Notes: a model not told the origin generated them from the letters alone. A stretch of DNA of 63,357 nt from an uncultured Prevotella sp. (GCA_947177775.1 CAMWVS010000010.1:1-63357), one strand, 5' to 3'. Positions 29,801 to 37,588 are shown, numbered from the stretch's first letter. Numbers and translations are program-made.

Positions 29801-31586
29801 AGAGGTAGACGCCGGTCGTATCGCTGAGATATTTGACGTCCAGACGGAACTTGGTCTTTTCCACCGACGACGCCAGATAGTAGACGTTCTTCATCATCAG
29901 GCGCCAGTTAGCCATCTGCGGGCTGTTGTTCGTGTTCTTCAGAGCCTTGACGAAGAGCGCCTCATTGGTGTTGGTGTTGTCCGAGGCGAACTCTCCCACC
30001 TGATAGGTCTGACCGCCGAGAGTATATTCAAAGGCCACGGCGAGCACCTGGTCGCTCTGCAGGGCAGACTTCAAAGATATGTAACCGAGCGACGTGTTGA
30101 CCGTATATTCCGACGAATTGAGCAGCCGCGCACTCTGCAGCTTCTCGTAGTCGACGGCACCGGTGAAGCCGCCGATGGCATCCAGAACGGTGTTGGTCTG
30201 GTCGATGTTTCGCGCGGCGGCATATTCGGTGGTCATGGCCGAATACTCCCTGTTGGCCCCGTTGCTCGGAGCCACATCTCCATTGCCGCCCCATATCTGG
30301 CTGCTGACGTTCTTTCCCTCGCCGAGGTCGGCCAGTGCCACGATGTTACGGGTGTTGCTGGTCGTTCCGGTCTTGTTCGTGACCCACACTTCAACACGCG
30401 TAATCTTGATTCCGGTCATCACATTCGGCAGCGTCGACATGGCGCGGTCGTAGCGCTCGCGGAAATAGTGGGCGAGGAAGAAGTGGCGGTTTTCCTCATA
30501 GTCGGCCACGTTTATCTCGAACGGAGTCAGCTGAGTGCCGCCCTTTGAGGACACACTCTTCGACGTAGAGTTTTTCTGAGAGAGCACGGCCTGAAGTTTC
30601 AGCTTGCCGAACTGCATGTCGGTGCGCACACCGAAGAGCGACGTGGCACCCTGAATGAGCGACGAATTGGACGGGAAGGTGACGTTTCCGGCCTCCACCA
30701 GCTTTATGATTTCGTCCTCCTTGCCCTCGTATGTCAGCTTGAGGTTCTTCGAATCGAAGTCGAATGTGGCGTCGGTGTTGTAGTTGAGGTTCATGTTGAC
30801 CTTGTCGCCCACCTTTCCGTTGAGGTTCAGATTGATTTTCTCGTCAAAGTCAAAGGCCGTCGTCTTCCTGTTGCGGATGGGCAGCGAGGGATTGTCCACC
30901 TTGTTGATTGTGGCTCCCAGCTTCAGCTCGGCCGTTCCCTGGGTCTTTATGCGCACACCGCCGGGACCGAAAATTTTTTCCGCCGGTCCGAGGTCGAACT
31001 TCATGTCGGAGAAGTCGAACTTCTCCTTTCCTTTCGCCGCCACGTTCTCGGCATCCTTCTTACGGAAGAACTCCTGCATGGCGCGGCGCTCGCTCCAGCT
31101 GCGATATTCCTCCGGCGTCATCATGACAGGCGTGTTCAGATAGGAATCGCCAATCTTCGAACCGATGAAATAGACGTTGAGCGAATCGTCATAGACGGCC
31201 TCCTGTTTTATGTTGTCGGGCATGCGGAGGTCGATGGCGGACGTGTCGAGGTCTTCGGTGAGCAGCGGTGCCGTTTTCTGAATACGCCACCGGGGATGGA
31301 GAAGCGAGTCGGGGATGGTCTCATCGGCCGCCATCAGCGACGGCTGGGCCTTCGGAGCCGGTTTCTGCTTGCGGGTATTGTCGTCCTGAGGGGGCACGGC
31401 AAGAGCGATGACACCGGAGAAGAAAGAAACGAGAAGGACATTGCGCGGAGACAGGACCGTAACGCCCGGCACACGGCAGATTTTCGACCACACGACGGCA
31501 GCCACACGACGGACGGCGGACGACACCCTGCGCCTCCCGCCACCGATACTATACATACTATATATATGTCTCTTCTTTTCCCTCAT
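23889..31586 (-). CDS. sprA: SprA, giant outer-membrane translocon of the type IX secretion system, 2565 aa
   Basis: SprA forms the very large beta-barrel pore through which Bacteroidetes export T9SS cargo. Its size fits the family (about 2400 residues). Family-like features include the early MTPEEYRSWSERRAMQEFFR segment, repeated GTAELKLGATINKVDNPSLP and GKVGDKVNMNLNYNTDATFD strands, QGATSLFGVRTDMQFGKL, SYIDDFENTKSGIDVSEP, and a C-terminus ending in barrel strands (HDFGLSMKFSLTR). A Lys/Pro-rich insertion lies near 1960-2000. The N-terminus is unusually long before the hydrophobic signal (about 49-66), so the start could be further in. It lies 70 bases downstream of ruvA, a frequent Bacteroidetes pairing. 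Confidence 0.93.
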   Translation of the reverse strand: MREKKRHIYSMYSIGGGRRRVSSAVRRVAAVVWSKICRVPGVTVLSPRNVLLVSFFSGVIALAVPPQDDNTRKQKPAPKAQPSLMAADETIPDSLLHPRWRIQKTAPLLTEDLDTSAIDLRMPDNIKQEAVYDDSLNVYFIGSKIGDSYLNTPVMMTPEEYRSWSERRAMQEFFRKKDAENVAAKGKEKFDFSDMKFDLGPAEKIFGPGGVRIKTQGTAELKLGATINKVDNPSLPIRNRKTTAFDFDEKINLNLNGKVGDKVNMNLNYNTDATFDFDSKNLKLTYEGKEDEIIKLVEAGNVTFPSNSSLIQGATSLFGVRTDMQFGKLKLQAVLSQKNSTSKSVSSKGGTQLTPFEINVADYEENRHFFLAHYFRERYDRAMSTLPNVMTGIKITRVEVWVTNKTGTTSNTRNIVALADLGEGKNVSSQIWGGNGDVAPSNGANREYSAMTTEYAAARNIDQTNTVLDAIGGFTGAVDYEKLQSARLLNSSEYTVNTSLGYISLKSALQSDQVLAVAFEYTLGGQTYQVGEFASDNTNTNEALFVKALKNTNNSPQMANWRLMMKNVYYLASSVEKTKFRLDVKYLSDTTGVYLSYLPEPQVKDRMLIRVLGADRLDNNNKANPNGYFDFVEGYTVSNGRVFFPAAEPFGAYLKDYLVKAGIADATADKYAFTELYDTTKTAAKQAAEKNKFVLTGQFKGTSANVISLGAYNVPQGSVVVTAGGVVLSEGSDYTVDYTAGEVTILNQSIIDAGTSVNVSLESNTDFGMMRKTMMGLNWEYDFSKNFQISGTFQHLREQAMTSKVAMGSEPLNNFLWGVNLNWKKESQWLTNMLNKIPFLHCTQPSQISLTTEFAQLIAGQAGGTQDNASYIDDFENTKSGIDVSEPKSWVLSSVPSMFPESSDKEGLSSGYNRSLLAWYTIDPLFTYKSSSLTPGHIKSDLNQLSNHYVREVYVSELYPNRDQSTYNGATSTLSILNLAYYPEERGPYNFSTQMNADGRLLNPAGKWGGMMRKLDTNDFETANIEYLEFWLLDPFIYSRESGDASAYGGDLYINLGEVSEDVLRDGKKFYESGMPVDGSNSFTTTQWGKVPVQATQTYAFATTPGAREKQDVGLNGLNDEEERTYYPDFNNFVQTITNDSVRNAWTADPANDNYQYFRGSELDRREASIMERYKRINNPQGNSPDNNGNGEGYDTSYKTMPDVEDINQDYTLNEYERYYQYRVSIRPEDINENNIGNNFITDVRTYEAHLRNGKRETVNWYKFRIPLNTADKERIGSISDFSSIRFMRMFLTQFQRPVVLRFGSLDLVRGEWRLYESDLSNNTSANTGSLEASAVNIEEYNDKRPVNYVLPPGISRVTDPSQPQLVESNEQAMNLTVKNLSRNEAKAVYKNTTLDLRQYKRLQMFVHANAMQQNTTNLQNDQLAVFIRLGNDYKNNYYEYEIPLKLTPEGQYDKYSTEACRLVWPEDNMLDIDMSVFTAIKKARNKARTTGGASFTTVYSVYDADRPNNKISIMGNPSLGEVRTMMIGVRNVSSTTKSGEVWVNELRLLEFNNKGGWAASGALNMQLSDFGTVNLTGRMLTEGFGGLEEGLAQRSTDDYKTYSLTANLELGKFFPDKAKVSIPFYYSVTKEETRPKYNPLDTDMELDDALESAFDKHERDSIEAIAVTKRTSTNLSLSNVNVGIRTKRHPMPYDPGNFSFSYSHSHNNTTGETTVYEKEDQWRGSVNYSYTPVYKTYEPFKKLKGKSKWLGLPKAIGINYLPQNISFNSEMIRNYYELQERDVDASGGSQLPLTFNSQFLWNRDFSIRWDLTKNLHMNFQSATHAEIEEPYVPVNKDLYPDQYKVWKDSVWNSIKDLGRPLDYQQTFTASYQVPLNKLPIFDWLNADANYTATYSWLRGTELDDGTSLGNTISNNRTVTINSTLNMETLYNHIPFLKKANERFNKKNTTTTKKPTQIRKPGKPATDKTGKPGEPKDGKEDKKQQAELPKNRNTYQREITLRPDTTITVAHNKKSRRLVVTAKTKDGRQYDVKYKVVDDNKILIKNLDTVQIKLSVMPKEPIDKQWWYRPAQSAARFLMMVRNVSITYRNQYAMTLPGFMPNIGDAFGQRTGGGMAPGLDFAFGLTGDSYLQKAYDRGWLMCNDSVATPAATTANEDLQVRMTLEPIRDLKIDLNASRTVNKARSIQYMYADMPTTQSGSFTMTTVSLKSALEGMGDANNGYASKSFTRFCESIDGFRERVQARYAGTRYPQGVTDANGVSLGGAQYNPELGQVGKYSADVLIPAFLSAYTSGAGSSLDIFPTLKRMLPNWTLKYSGLGRLPWLRDHFKSVNLNHSYKSVFAIGSYATYSTYYEYMDGLGFINDVTTGNPVPSSMYNVSTVSINEAFSPLFGVDFTLQNNLTCKVEYRTTRVLNLSMTSVQLNEALSKDWVIGMGYKISNFRLFGGTASRKIKKSQRGRNANNAAQKNTTTTTARGGVNHDLNLRLDISLRKQAAITRDIATVTSSASSGNTAFKMSFMADYTLSRLLTLSAYYDRQTNTPMLSSSSYPTTTHDFGLSMKFSLTR

Positions 31587-31656
31587 TACCTTGATTTTCG
31601 TCAGCCGCCGAAACCGCCGGATGTCCCGTCCGGCCTCCCGCCGACAGCGACGGCAC

Positions 31657-32259
31657 TTATTTAATCTGTTTCAGAGCCAGCTTGACAACCATTTCCACCG
31701 GTGCGTCGGGCTGCTCCGTGAGTATCTGTACGACTACTTTCTGCGACGGTGCAGGCGCGAAACCGAGCATGGTCAGCGCGCTGACGGCTTCGTCTTTCAC
31801 GGCATTGTTGACCGGAGCGGTCACAGAACCGCCCGCCGGAATTTCCTCGGCGATGCCCAATGCCACGATTTTGTCGCGCAGATCGACGATTATGCGCTGT
31901 GCGGTCTTGAGTCCGATGCCTTTGACAGACTTTATCATGCGTTCGTTGCCGGTGGATATGCAGTTGCACAGCTCGGCCGGACTGAGTGACGAGAGCACCA
32001 TGCGCGCCGTGTTCGTGCCGACGCCGGACACGCTGATGAGCAGTTCGAAGAGTTCGCGTTCCTTGCGGTCGACAAACCCGTAGAGCACGTGGGCGTCCTC
32101 GCGTATGGCCTCATAAACATACAGCCTGACTTCTTTCTTGCCCTGAATGGCACTGTATGTGTTGAGCGAGATGTTCAGACCGTAGCCCACCCCGCCGGCC
32201 TCAACCGTGGCCATGGCAGGCGTAAGCTCAGTCAGCTCGCCTCTGATGTATTCTATCAT
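31657..32259 (-). CDS. ruvA: Holliday junction branch migration protein RuvA, 200 aa
   Basis: RuvA binds the four-way junction and loads the RuvB motor. The OB-fold start [26 protein letters not shown], the acidic-pin region and the helix-hairpin-helix motifs [20 protein letters not shown] and [20 protein letters not shown] are all clear, and the C-terminal domain III (about 150-200) is present. The length is typical. It is the first gene ahead of sprA on the minus strand. No strong promoter box was noticed upstream. Confidence 0.96.
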   Translation of the reverse strand: MIEYIRGELTELTPAMATVEAGGVGYGLNISLNTYSAIQGKKEVRLYVYEAIREDAHVLYGFVDRKERELFELLISVSGVGTNTARMVLSSLSPAELCNCISTGNERMIKSVKGIGLKTAQRIIVDLRDKIVALGIAEEIPAGGSVTAPVNNAVKDEAVSALTMLGFAPAPSQKVVVQILTEQPDAPVEMVVKLALKQIK

Positions 32260-32440
32260 CCTTAAATCAGTTTTCGTATATATACATATTCATTAACGAC
32301 CATCCCTGCCGTTTTATTGTATCGCGCACGAAGAACATTACTAAAAAAGATTATGAAAGTCTGGCTATTCCACTTCAATATTCCGAATAATATTTACTTT
32401 AACAATAGTTAATTCGTATCCTGACCGCGGTTTTTCACCT
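32260..32440. other. Non-coding stretch upstream of ruvA
   Basis: The 665-base gap 32260-32924 contains an AT-rich part here, then a hairpin and a GC-rich repeat element, then the promoter of the AAA ATPase gene. No coding sequence is supported in this part. Confidence 0.5.
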
Positions 32441-32442
32441 AC

Positions 32443-32468
32443 GACGCAAAATAGCGCGATTTTGCGTC
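32443..32468. terminator. Short perfect hairpin beside the repeat element
   Basis: The 10-bp stem GACGCAAAAT with ATTTTGCGTC (6-base loop) precedes the repeat unit at 32534. A similar GCGCAAA/TTTTGCGC hairpin precedes the unit at 54434. The role is uncertain. Confidence 0.4.
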
Positions 32469-32533
32469 CAAACAGGAGACGCTGACAGTCAGATAGTTAC
32501 GCCGTCGCTCTCTGACTGCGATTTTTTCGACTT

Positions 32534-32640
32534 GCCGTAAGGCCCTCCCGAGGACGCCGCAAGGGCCTTACGGCAATGCAACGGTGGCCCCGTTGCATGA
32601 CGAAAGCGGCCCCGCCGCAGAGTCGGGAGGCCCTTACGGC
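32534..32640. repeat. About 107-bp GC-rich inverted-repeat element, copy 1
   Basis: It is bounded by GCCGTAAGGCCCTCCCGA (32534-32551) and, inverted with one mismatch, TCGGGAGGCCCTTACGGC (32623-32640). The interior holds smaller palindromes such as TGCAACGGTGGCCCCGTTGCA-type arms. Further copies lie at 54434 and 62848. It looks like a non-autonomous mobile or extragenic palindromic element; it encodes nothing convincing. Confidence 0.8.
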
Positions 32641-32894
32641 TCGCGGCGGCACGGAAAAAGCGAAGCGACGGGGTCGCCATTAACAGTCGTTAACTACTCG
32701 TTTGGTCCAACAAAAAGTTGCTTTTTAACACTGATTTTATTACAAACGGAAGCAACAAAGCCCCAAAACAACGTGGCCGGAAGCAGCGGAGACACACCGG
32801 CGAAGACAGGGCAAAAGGATGCGGACGGACGGAAAATAGCGCCACAAAAACGCAGATTTTCAGCAAAAAGGCGTTTTATTGTGAATATAATTAT

Positions 32895-32902
32895 TATCTT
32901 TG
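32895..32902 (+). promoter_or_regulatory. -7 box of the AAA ATPase gene
   Basis: TATCTTTG matches TAnnTTTG, 22 bases before the ATG at 32925. No clear -33 element. Confidence 0.6.
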
Positions 32903-32924
32903 CAATAAAACAACGTTTCCATAT

Positions 32925-34061
32925 ATGAAAGACTCGATACAGACCAATCCGTTTGTCGTCGGCAGATACATCAGCGACCGGTATTTCTGCGACCGCGAGG
33001 AAGAGACGGCACTGCTCCTGAAGCATATAGAAAACGGCCGCAACGTGGCTCTCATCTCGCCAAGACGCATGGGAAAGACCGGACTGATAAACCACTGTTT
33101 CGGGCAGACGCAGCTGGAAGGATTTCACACGTTCTTCGTCGACATCTACGCCACGACGTCGCTGGCAGAGTTCGTCTATCTCCTCGGCAAAGCCATCTAT
33201 GAGGAACTGAGACCGAAGAACAGGACGTGGATTGACCGTTTCCTGCGCACGGTCAGCTCGCTGCGCATGGGAGTCAGGTTTGACCCGACGACCGGCGAGC
33301 CTTCGCTGGACATCAGTCTCGGTGACATTCAGGCACCGCAGACTACGCTCGACGAGATTTTCCAATATCTGGAGACGGCCGACCGACCCTGTGTCGTGGC
33401 CATCGACGAGTTCCAGCAAATCGGCAATTATGCTGAAAACAACGTTGAAGCTATGCTGCGCACAAGAATACAGCAGTGCCGCAACACGCTGTTCATCTTC
33501 GCCGGCAGCCGCCGCCACCTGATGAGCAACATGTTCAACTCGGCCGCCAAGCCCTTCTATCAGAGCGCCGTCACGATGGGGCTTCAGCCGATTGCGCCGG
33601 ACGTCTACGCCGCTTTCGCGTCGAAGATGTTCACGGACTACGGACGGACCATAAAGGATGGTGTGGCCCAAAACGTTCACAAACGGTTTGACGGATGCAC
33701 GTGGTTCGTACAGATGGTCATGAACGAACTCTTCGCCATGACACCGCCGGGCGGCAGCTGCGGCGAGGACATGGTGGACACGGCCCTTCACAACGTCATC
33801 ATATCGCAGGAAAACACGTACAAGGAGCTGCTGACAAACATAGCGCCTAAGCAGAAGCTGGTTCTGCAGGCCATCGCCCGCGAAGGTATGGCGCGCAATA
33901 TCACCTCAGGCGCTTTCATAAAGAAATACAGTCTGGCCTCGGCAAGCTCCATACAGGCGGCCGTCAAGAGCCTCCTGAAGACAGAACTGGTCACGCAGGA
34001 CGGCGACGCATACCGTGTCTACGACTATTTCCTCGCCTACTGGCTGGCATACGAATATTGA
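32925..34061 (+). CDS. Orphan AAA/STAND-like ATPase, 378 aa
   Basis: A P-loop ATPase of the archaeal-ATPase-like type common in Bacteroidetes. The Walker A is the atypical SPRRMGKT (45-52), Walker B is CVVAIDEFQQI (about 160-170), and a sensor-like FIFAGSRRHLM follows. The C-terminal 80 residues look like a winged helix (KQKLVLQAIAREGMA to VYDYFLAYWLAYEY). The ATG at 32925 fits the promoter; the upstream extension covers promoter sequence. It stands alone beside a repeat element. Function unknown: relatives have been linked to mobile elements or defence, without proof here. Confidence 0.8.
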   Translation: MKDSIQTNPFVVGRYISDRYFCDREEETALLLKHIENGRNVALISPRRMGKTGLINHCFGQTQLEGFHTFFVDIYATTSLAEFVYLLGKAIYEELRPKNRTWIDRFLRTVSSLRMGVRFDPTTGEPSLDISLGDIQAPQTTLDEIFQYLETADRPCVVAIDEFQQIGNYAENNVEAMLRTRIQQCRNTLFIFAGSRRHLMSNMFNSAAKPFYQSAVTMGLQPIAPDVYAAFASKMFTDYGRTIKDGVAQNVHKRFDGCTWFVQMVMNELFAMTPPGGSCGEDMVDTALHNVIISQENTYKELLTNIAPKQKLVLQAIAREGMARNITSGAFIKKYSLASASSIQAAVKSLLKTELVTQDGDAYRVYDYFLAYWLAYEY

Positions 34062-34222
34062 GCGGCATGAAATCCGTCGGCGGTTGGAATATGAAAGCAC
34101 AATGACGCTGATGACATGAAAACCGTAAGCAATAACCCGCTACGTGTTGCAAAATTGTTCTCTTTTGCTTTTTTTATTGAAATTTCCCGTGGCATAATGT
34201 CAGTTTTTTCACATCAATGATG

Positions 34223-34230
34223 TATTTTTG
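34223..34230 (+). promoter_or_regulatory. -7 box of ddh
   Basis: TATTTTTG matches TAnnTTTG, 78 bases before the start codon. Confidence 0.55.
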
Positions 34231-34308
34231 CAGCCGGAAACGGTTTGACCGTATATACAAATCGCGCAAACACTAATAAAAAAACAAACCATAAAAAAGA
34301 ACATAACA

Positions 34309-35208
34309 ATGAAGAAAATCAGAGCAGCCGTAGTCGGTTACGGCAACATAGGACGCTACACAATCGAGGCACTGGAGGCTTCGGATGATTTTGAAATAGC
34401 AGGCGTTGTGCGCCGCAACGGTGCAGAGAACAAGCCCGCTGAGCTGGCAGACTATGACGTTGTCAAGGACATCACCGAGCTGAAGGACGTTGACGTGGCA
34501 ATACTCGCCACCCCGACACGCAGCTGCGAGGAATATGCAAAGAAGATTCTGCCGCTGGGCATCAACACCGTGGACAGCTTCGACATCCACACCAGCATCG
34601 TGGACTACCGCCGCTCGCTCATGGAGGTATGCAAGAAGACCGGAACTGTTGCCGTAATAGCCGCCGGATGGGATCCGGGTTCCGACTCTATAGTCCGCAC
34701 ACTCATGCAGAGCCTCGCCCCGAAGGGTCTGAGCTACACCAACTTCGGTCCGGGAATGTCGATGGGACACAGTGTCTGCGTGCGCTCGAAAGAGGGTGTC
34801 AAGAACGCTCTCTCGATGACCATTCCGCTCGGTGAGGGAATCCACCGCCGCATGGTCTACGTCGAGCTGGAGGACGGCGCACGTCTCGAAGACGTCACGG
34901 CTGCCATCAAGGCCGACCCCTACTTCGCCAGCGACGAGACCCACGTGTTTGCCGTTGAGTCGGTTGACGCCGTTCGTGACATGGGCCATGGCGTGAATCT
35001 GGTTCGCAAGGGTGTCAGCGGAAAGACCCAGAACCAGCGTCTGGAATTCAACATGAGCATCAACAACCCCGCACTGACCGCCCAGGTGCTCGTCAACGTT
35101 GCACGCGCCTCACTGCGTCAGCAGCCGGGTTGCTATACGATGGTTGAGCTGCCGGTGATCGACATGCTGCCGGGAGAGCGCGAAGAGCTCATCGGACATT
35201 TGGTATAA
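34309..35208 (+). CDS. ddh: meso-Diaminopimelate D-dehydrogenase, 299 aa
   Basis: A NADPH-dependent enzyme that makes meso-diaminopimelate directly from tetrahydrodipicolinate, supplying lysine and peptidoglycan synthesis in one step. The Rossmann motif VVGYGNIGRYTIEAL (about residues 8-22) starts the N-terminal dinucleotide-binding domain. Later family segments include STPTRSC-like LATPTRSCEEYAKKILP, GWDPGSDSIVRTLMQ and GPGMSMGHSVCVRS. The length equals that of known Ddh proteins (about 300-320). It is a single gene ended by a 9-bp-repeat hairpin region. Confidence 0.93.
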   Translation: MKKIRAAVVGYGNIGRYTIEALEASDDFEIAGVVRRNGAENKPAELADYDVVKDITELKDVDVAILATPTRSCEEYAKKILPLGINTVDSFDIHTSIVDYRRSLMEVCKKTGTVAVIAAGWDPGSDSIVRTLMQSLAPKGLSYTNFGPGMSMGHSVCVRSKEGVKNALSMTIPLGEGIHRRMVYVELEDGARLEDVTAAIKADPYFASDETHVFAVESVDAVRDMGHGVNLVRKGVSGKTQNQRLEFNMSINNPALTAQVLVNVARASLRQQPGCYTMVELPVIDMLPGEREELIGHLV

Positions 35209-35221
35209 CAAAATTGTTTTA

Positions 35222-35326
35222 GGGTTATAAGGTCCTTAAGGTCTTTAAGGTTCTTAAGGTCTTTAAGGTTCTTAAGGTCTTTAAGGTCATTAAAGTCCTT
35301 AAAGTCTTTAAGGACCTTATAACCCT
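35222..35326. repeat. 9-bp tandem array with palindromic ends between convergent genes
   Basis: About ten units of a 9-base word (AAGGTCTTT, AAGGTTCTT, AAGGTCCTT and close variants) run from 35229 to about 35317. The outer parts, GGGTTATAAGGTCCTT (35222-35237) and AAGGACCTTATAACCC (35310-35325), are inverted complements, so the whole can fold as a terminator for both ddh and the convergent gene. Confidence 0.8.
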
Positions 35327-35338
35327 TACTTCCAACTC

Positions 35339-35812
35339 TCAATAATCCTTTATCGCCTCCATGCGCTTGCGCTGTTTCTTCCGCTTCTTCCAATTGAAAA
35401 GCTCGAAGAAATCGAAACTGACACCAGCCGAAGGCGGAGCCGCAGCCACGGCGGCCTCCGTTATGCCGGCCATCATTGACGAGCTGATTTGCGGACGATG
35501 GCCGACGACGACCAGTTCGTTGAGACGCCGGATGTTGGGCAACAGAAAAACAGTATCGCGAACGGTGGCGGTATCGGCCATCAGCGTTTCATACTTCGGA
35601 TGACTCATCTGTATGAAACGGGCGCTATCCGGAAGAATGACTGTGCCGCGATAGTCGGAAACGGAACGCCGGGTCTTGTCACCATTGAAAAACACCTGAA
35701 CGTCGCGTACAGGAACACCGGTCTCTGCATCGGCCACAATCCACCGGCGCTGGGCCATTATGCCCGGGCAAACGGCCGCAAGCAGGATTATCATAACGGT
35801 ACGGATGTTCAT
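35339..35812 (-). CDS. Exported carboxypeptidase-regulatory-like protein, 157 aa
   Basis: A small envelope protein with a signal peptide (MNIRTVMIILLAAVCPGIMAQ) and a single beta-sandwich that resembles the carboxypeptidase regulatory-like (CarboxypepD_reg) domain: ADAETGVPVRDVQVFFNGD, TVILPDSARFIQMSHPKYE and a closing LNELVVVGH that resembles the TonB-plug lead-in of SusC-type proteins. A Lys/Arg-rich tail follows (WKKRKKQRKR). It may be a stand-alone remnant or relative of a TonB-receptor N-terminus. Function unknown. Confidence 0.7.
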   Translation of the reverse strand: MNIRTVMIILLAAVCPGIMAQRRWIVADAETGVPVRDVQVFFNGDKTRRSVSDYRGTVILPDSARFIQMSHPKYETLMADTATVRDTVFLLPNIRRLNELVVVGHRPQISSSMMAGITEAAVAAAPPSAGVSFDFFELFNWKKRKKQRKRMEAIKDY

Positions 35813-36187
35813 AGTTCAACAGTCTGTCTTGTTTGTGAATTGAAAACGCGAGCTGCACTGGCCGGACCACCGTATGCCGTGGGAGAACGGCCTGTATCTG
35901 CCCACAGGACAACGGTTCCGCGCATCAAAACAATGGCAAATATATTCATTTTCCCGATACATACCGCCTCATCGCGGCTGATGTTGTATGTTTTTATGTG
36001 TTTTTAAACTTCATACACACACCACTCCTCCTCCCCGTCACTGCGTTCATTCCGCAGCCTCTCCCGAACCATGAACTCCTGAAAAGAAGAACGACGAATG
36101 AACCGACACAGAATACGAATAAGCGCTAAATGCCTACATTCCAATAATTAACAGCATCCGGAGCTCAATCCATTAAATATTTTTCAG
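35813..36187. other. Non-coding stretch upstream of the VWA lipoprotein gene
   Basis: Positions 35813-36290 contain no supported gene; an open frame entering from 35489 is antisense to the preceding gene. Only the promoter box at 36188 was recognised. Confidence 0.5.
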
Positions 36188-36195
36188 TACCTTTG
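36188..36195 (+). promoter_or_regulatory. -7 box of the VWA lipoprotein gene
   Basis: TACCTTTG matches TAnnTTTG, 95 bases before the ATG, implying a leader of about 90 bases. Confidence 0.6.
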
Positions 36196-36290
36196 CCACA
36201 CGTAAAACAATATAAAAAAGGCTATAGCCACACTCTCCAGACTATCACATTCAATACACATTTTAAACATAATATCAAAAGAAAAGGTTT

Positions 36291-37454
36291 ATGAAAAAAT
36301 CATTCTATCTATTCTGTTTCGCATGCGCAGGCATGCTGTTCACATCAACCGCGCTGACGTCGTGCAGCAGCGACGACGATCAGGAGGAAGTGACCGTTCT
36401 CGTTGCCGGCATACCGGACGACGGAGACGCAACGCCGAACCCCAACATTGACAACAACACGACCAACATCCCCAACATCGTATGCAACACCGAATATGAA
36501 AACGGCGTGCCCGTGATCCGTATCGACATGACCGGTGTGCAGGAAAGCCTCGGCAACGAGTGGCTGCGCCTCTACGGAACCGGCAGCGACAAACAGAATG
36601 TGTGGGTCGAGGTTGACGGAAAGCCGAAAGGAATCTCCGTACGCAATACGGCCGACGACAACGACGGCAACACAAAGGTAATGGCCGACCTCGTATTCCT
36701 CGTTGACAATTCCGGTTCGATGAGTGAGGAAGCAGACGCCATCGCACGCGATATCACAACATGGAGCGAAATGCTGAGCGAGTCGGGGCTTGACATGCGA
36801 TTCGGTGTTGTAGGATATGACGGAGCAATCACAGGCGCCCTAAATATCACGACTGCCGATAAACTGGCAGAATATCTGAACTACTCTTATGGAATAAACA
36901 GGACATACCATTTCGGTGGACTGGATGCTTATGCGCTCAGCACCGCGGTTGAACCATACCGCACCGGCGGCTACAGCAGCAATGAATGTGGAACGGCCGC
37001 ACTGCGCTTTGCTGACGAACAGTTTACTTTCAGAAACGGCGCCAACCGCATTTATGTAAACTTCACTGATGAGCCCAATCAGCCGGCCGGTTCAAACGGG
37101 TTCAGCGTTGAGTATGTCAGCACGCAGGAGAACTGGAATACAGCCAAGGGAACCATACATACCGTCTACAGCGACACATATAAGGATTTCATGGAAAGGC
37201 CCTATTACTATGAATATCCTTGGAGAATGTCCGAATACACCGGAGGCACAATCATCTACTGTGACCCATACTTCAGCAATGTGACCCTGTCCAATCTTCC
37301 CGTCACCGGAGCCATGCAGAACTCCTATATCATCCGCTTCACCAATGTCGCAAACCTGATGGACGGAAACACGCACGACGTTAAGGTCACTATCCTCACA
37401 CCGGACGGAAAGACCATGGCGGAAAAGACGTTCAGCGTCACTTTCGCATCCTGA
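36291..37454 (+). CDS. VWA-domain lipoprotein, 387 aa
   Basis: A secreted lipoprotein with a von Willebrand factor A domain. The lipoprotein signal ends in LTSC (Cys25) followed by SSDDD, a typical Bacteroidetes surface-lipoprotein start. The VWA domain begins at about 130 with the MIDAS motif VFLVDNSGSMS, the metal-binding DxSxS set, and continues through FGVVGYDGAITGA and RIYVNFTDEPNQ. A C-terminal beta domain (about 325-387) ends in KTFSVTFAS. VWA domains mediate metal-dependent adhesion; the partner is unknown. It is monocistronic. Confidence 0.85.
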   Translation: MKKSFYLFCFACAGMLFTSTALTSCSSDDDQEEVTVLVAGIPDDGDATPNPNIDNNTTNIPNIVCNTEYENGVPVIRIDMTGVQESLGNEWLRLYGTGSDKQNVWVEVDGKPKGISVRNTADDNDGNTKVMADLVFLVDNSGSMSEEADAIARDITTWSEMLSESGLDMRFGVVGYDGAITGALNITTADKLAEYLNYSYGINRTYHFGGLDAYALSTAVEPYRTGGYSSNECGTAALRFADEQFTFRNGANRIYVNFTDEPNQPAGSNGFSVEYVSTQENWNTAKGTIHTVYSDTYKDFMERPYYYEYPWRMSEYTGGTIIYCDPYFSNVTLSNLPVTGAMQNSYIIRFTNVANLMDGNTHDVKVTILTPDGKTMAEKTFSVTFAS

Positions 37455-37463
37455 TAAAGAATT

Positions 37464-37552
37464 TCAGGAGCAGCTTTCAGGAGTTCAGGAGCAGCTTTCG
37501 GGAGTTCAGGAGTTAACTCCCTTTTACTCCTGAACTCCCGAAAGCTGCTCCT
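37464..37552 (+). terminator. 27-bp perfect hairpin with a duplicated arm
   Basis: Arms 37487-37513 and 37526-37552 are perfect 27-base inverted complements; AAAATTCTTCTTTTTT follows, fitting a terminator for the VWA gene. The left arm is partly duplicated just upstream (37464-37486, TTCAGGAGCAGCTTTC). Confidence 0.8.
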
Positions 37553-37580
37553 AAAATTCTTCTTTTTTCGTTTTTTTTCG

Positions 37581-37588
37581 TAAGTTTG
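37581..37588 (+). promoter_or_regulatory. -7 box of the RecD-like gene
   Basis: TAAGTTTG matches TAnnTTTG. The ATG at 37596 is only 7 bases downstream, so the transcript may be leaderless. Confidence 0.55.

Noticed and set aside
29202..30548. Long plus-strand open frame of 448 codons, and similar ones at 27363 and 25554
   Set aside because: They are antisense to sprA, with no family-like sequence; sprA is GC-rich and unquestionably coding.
37069..37284. Overlapping frame inside the VWA lipoprotein gene
   Set aside because: It is an alternative-frame shadow with no start context.
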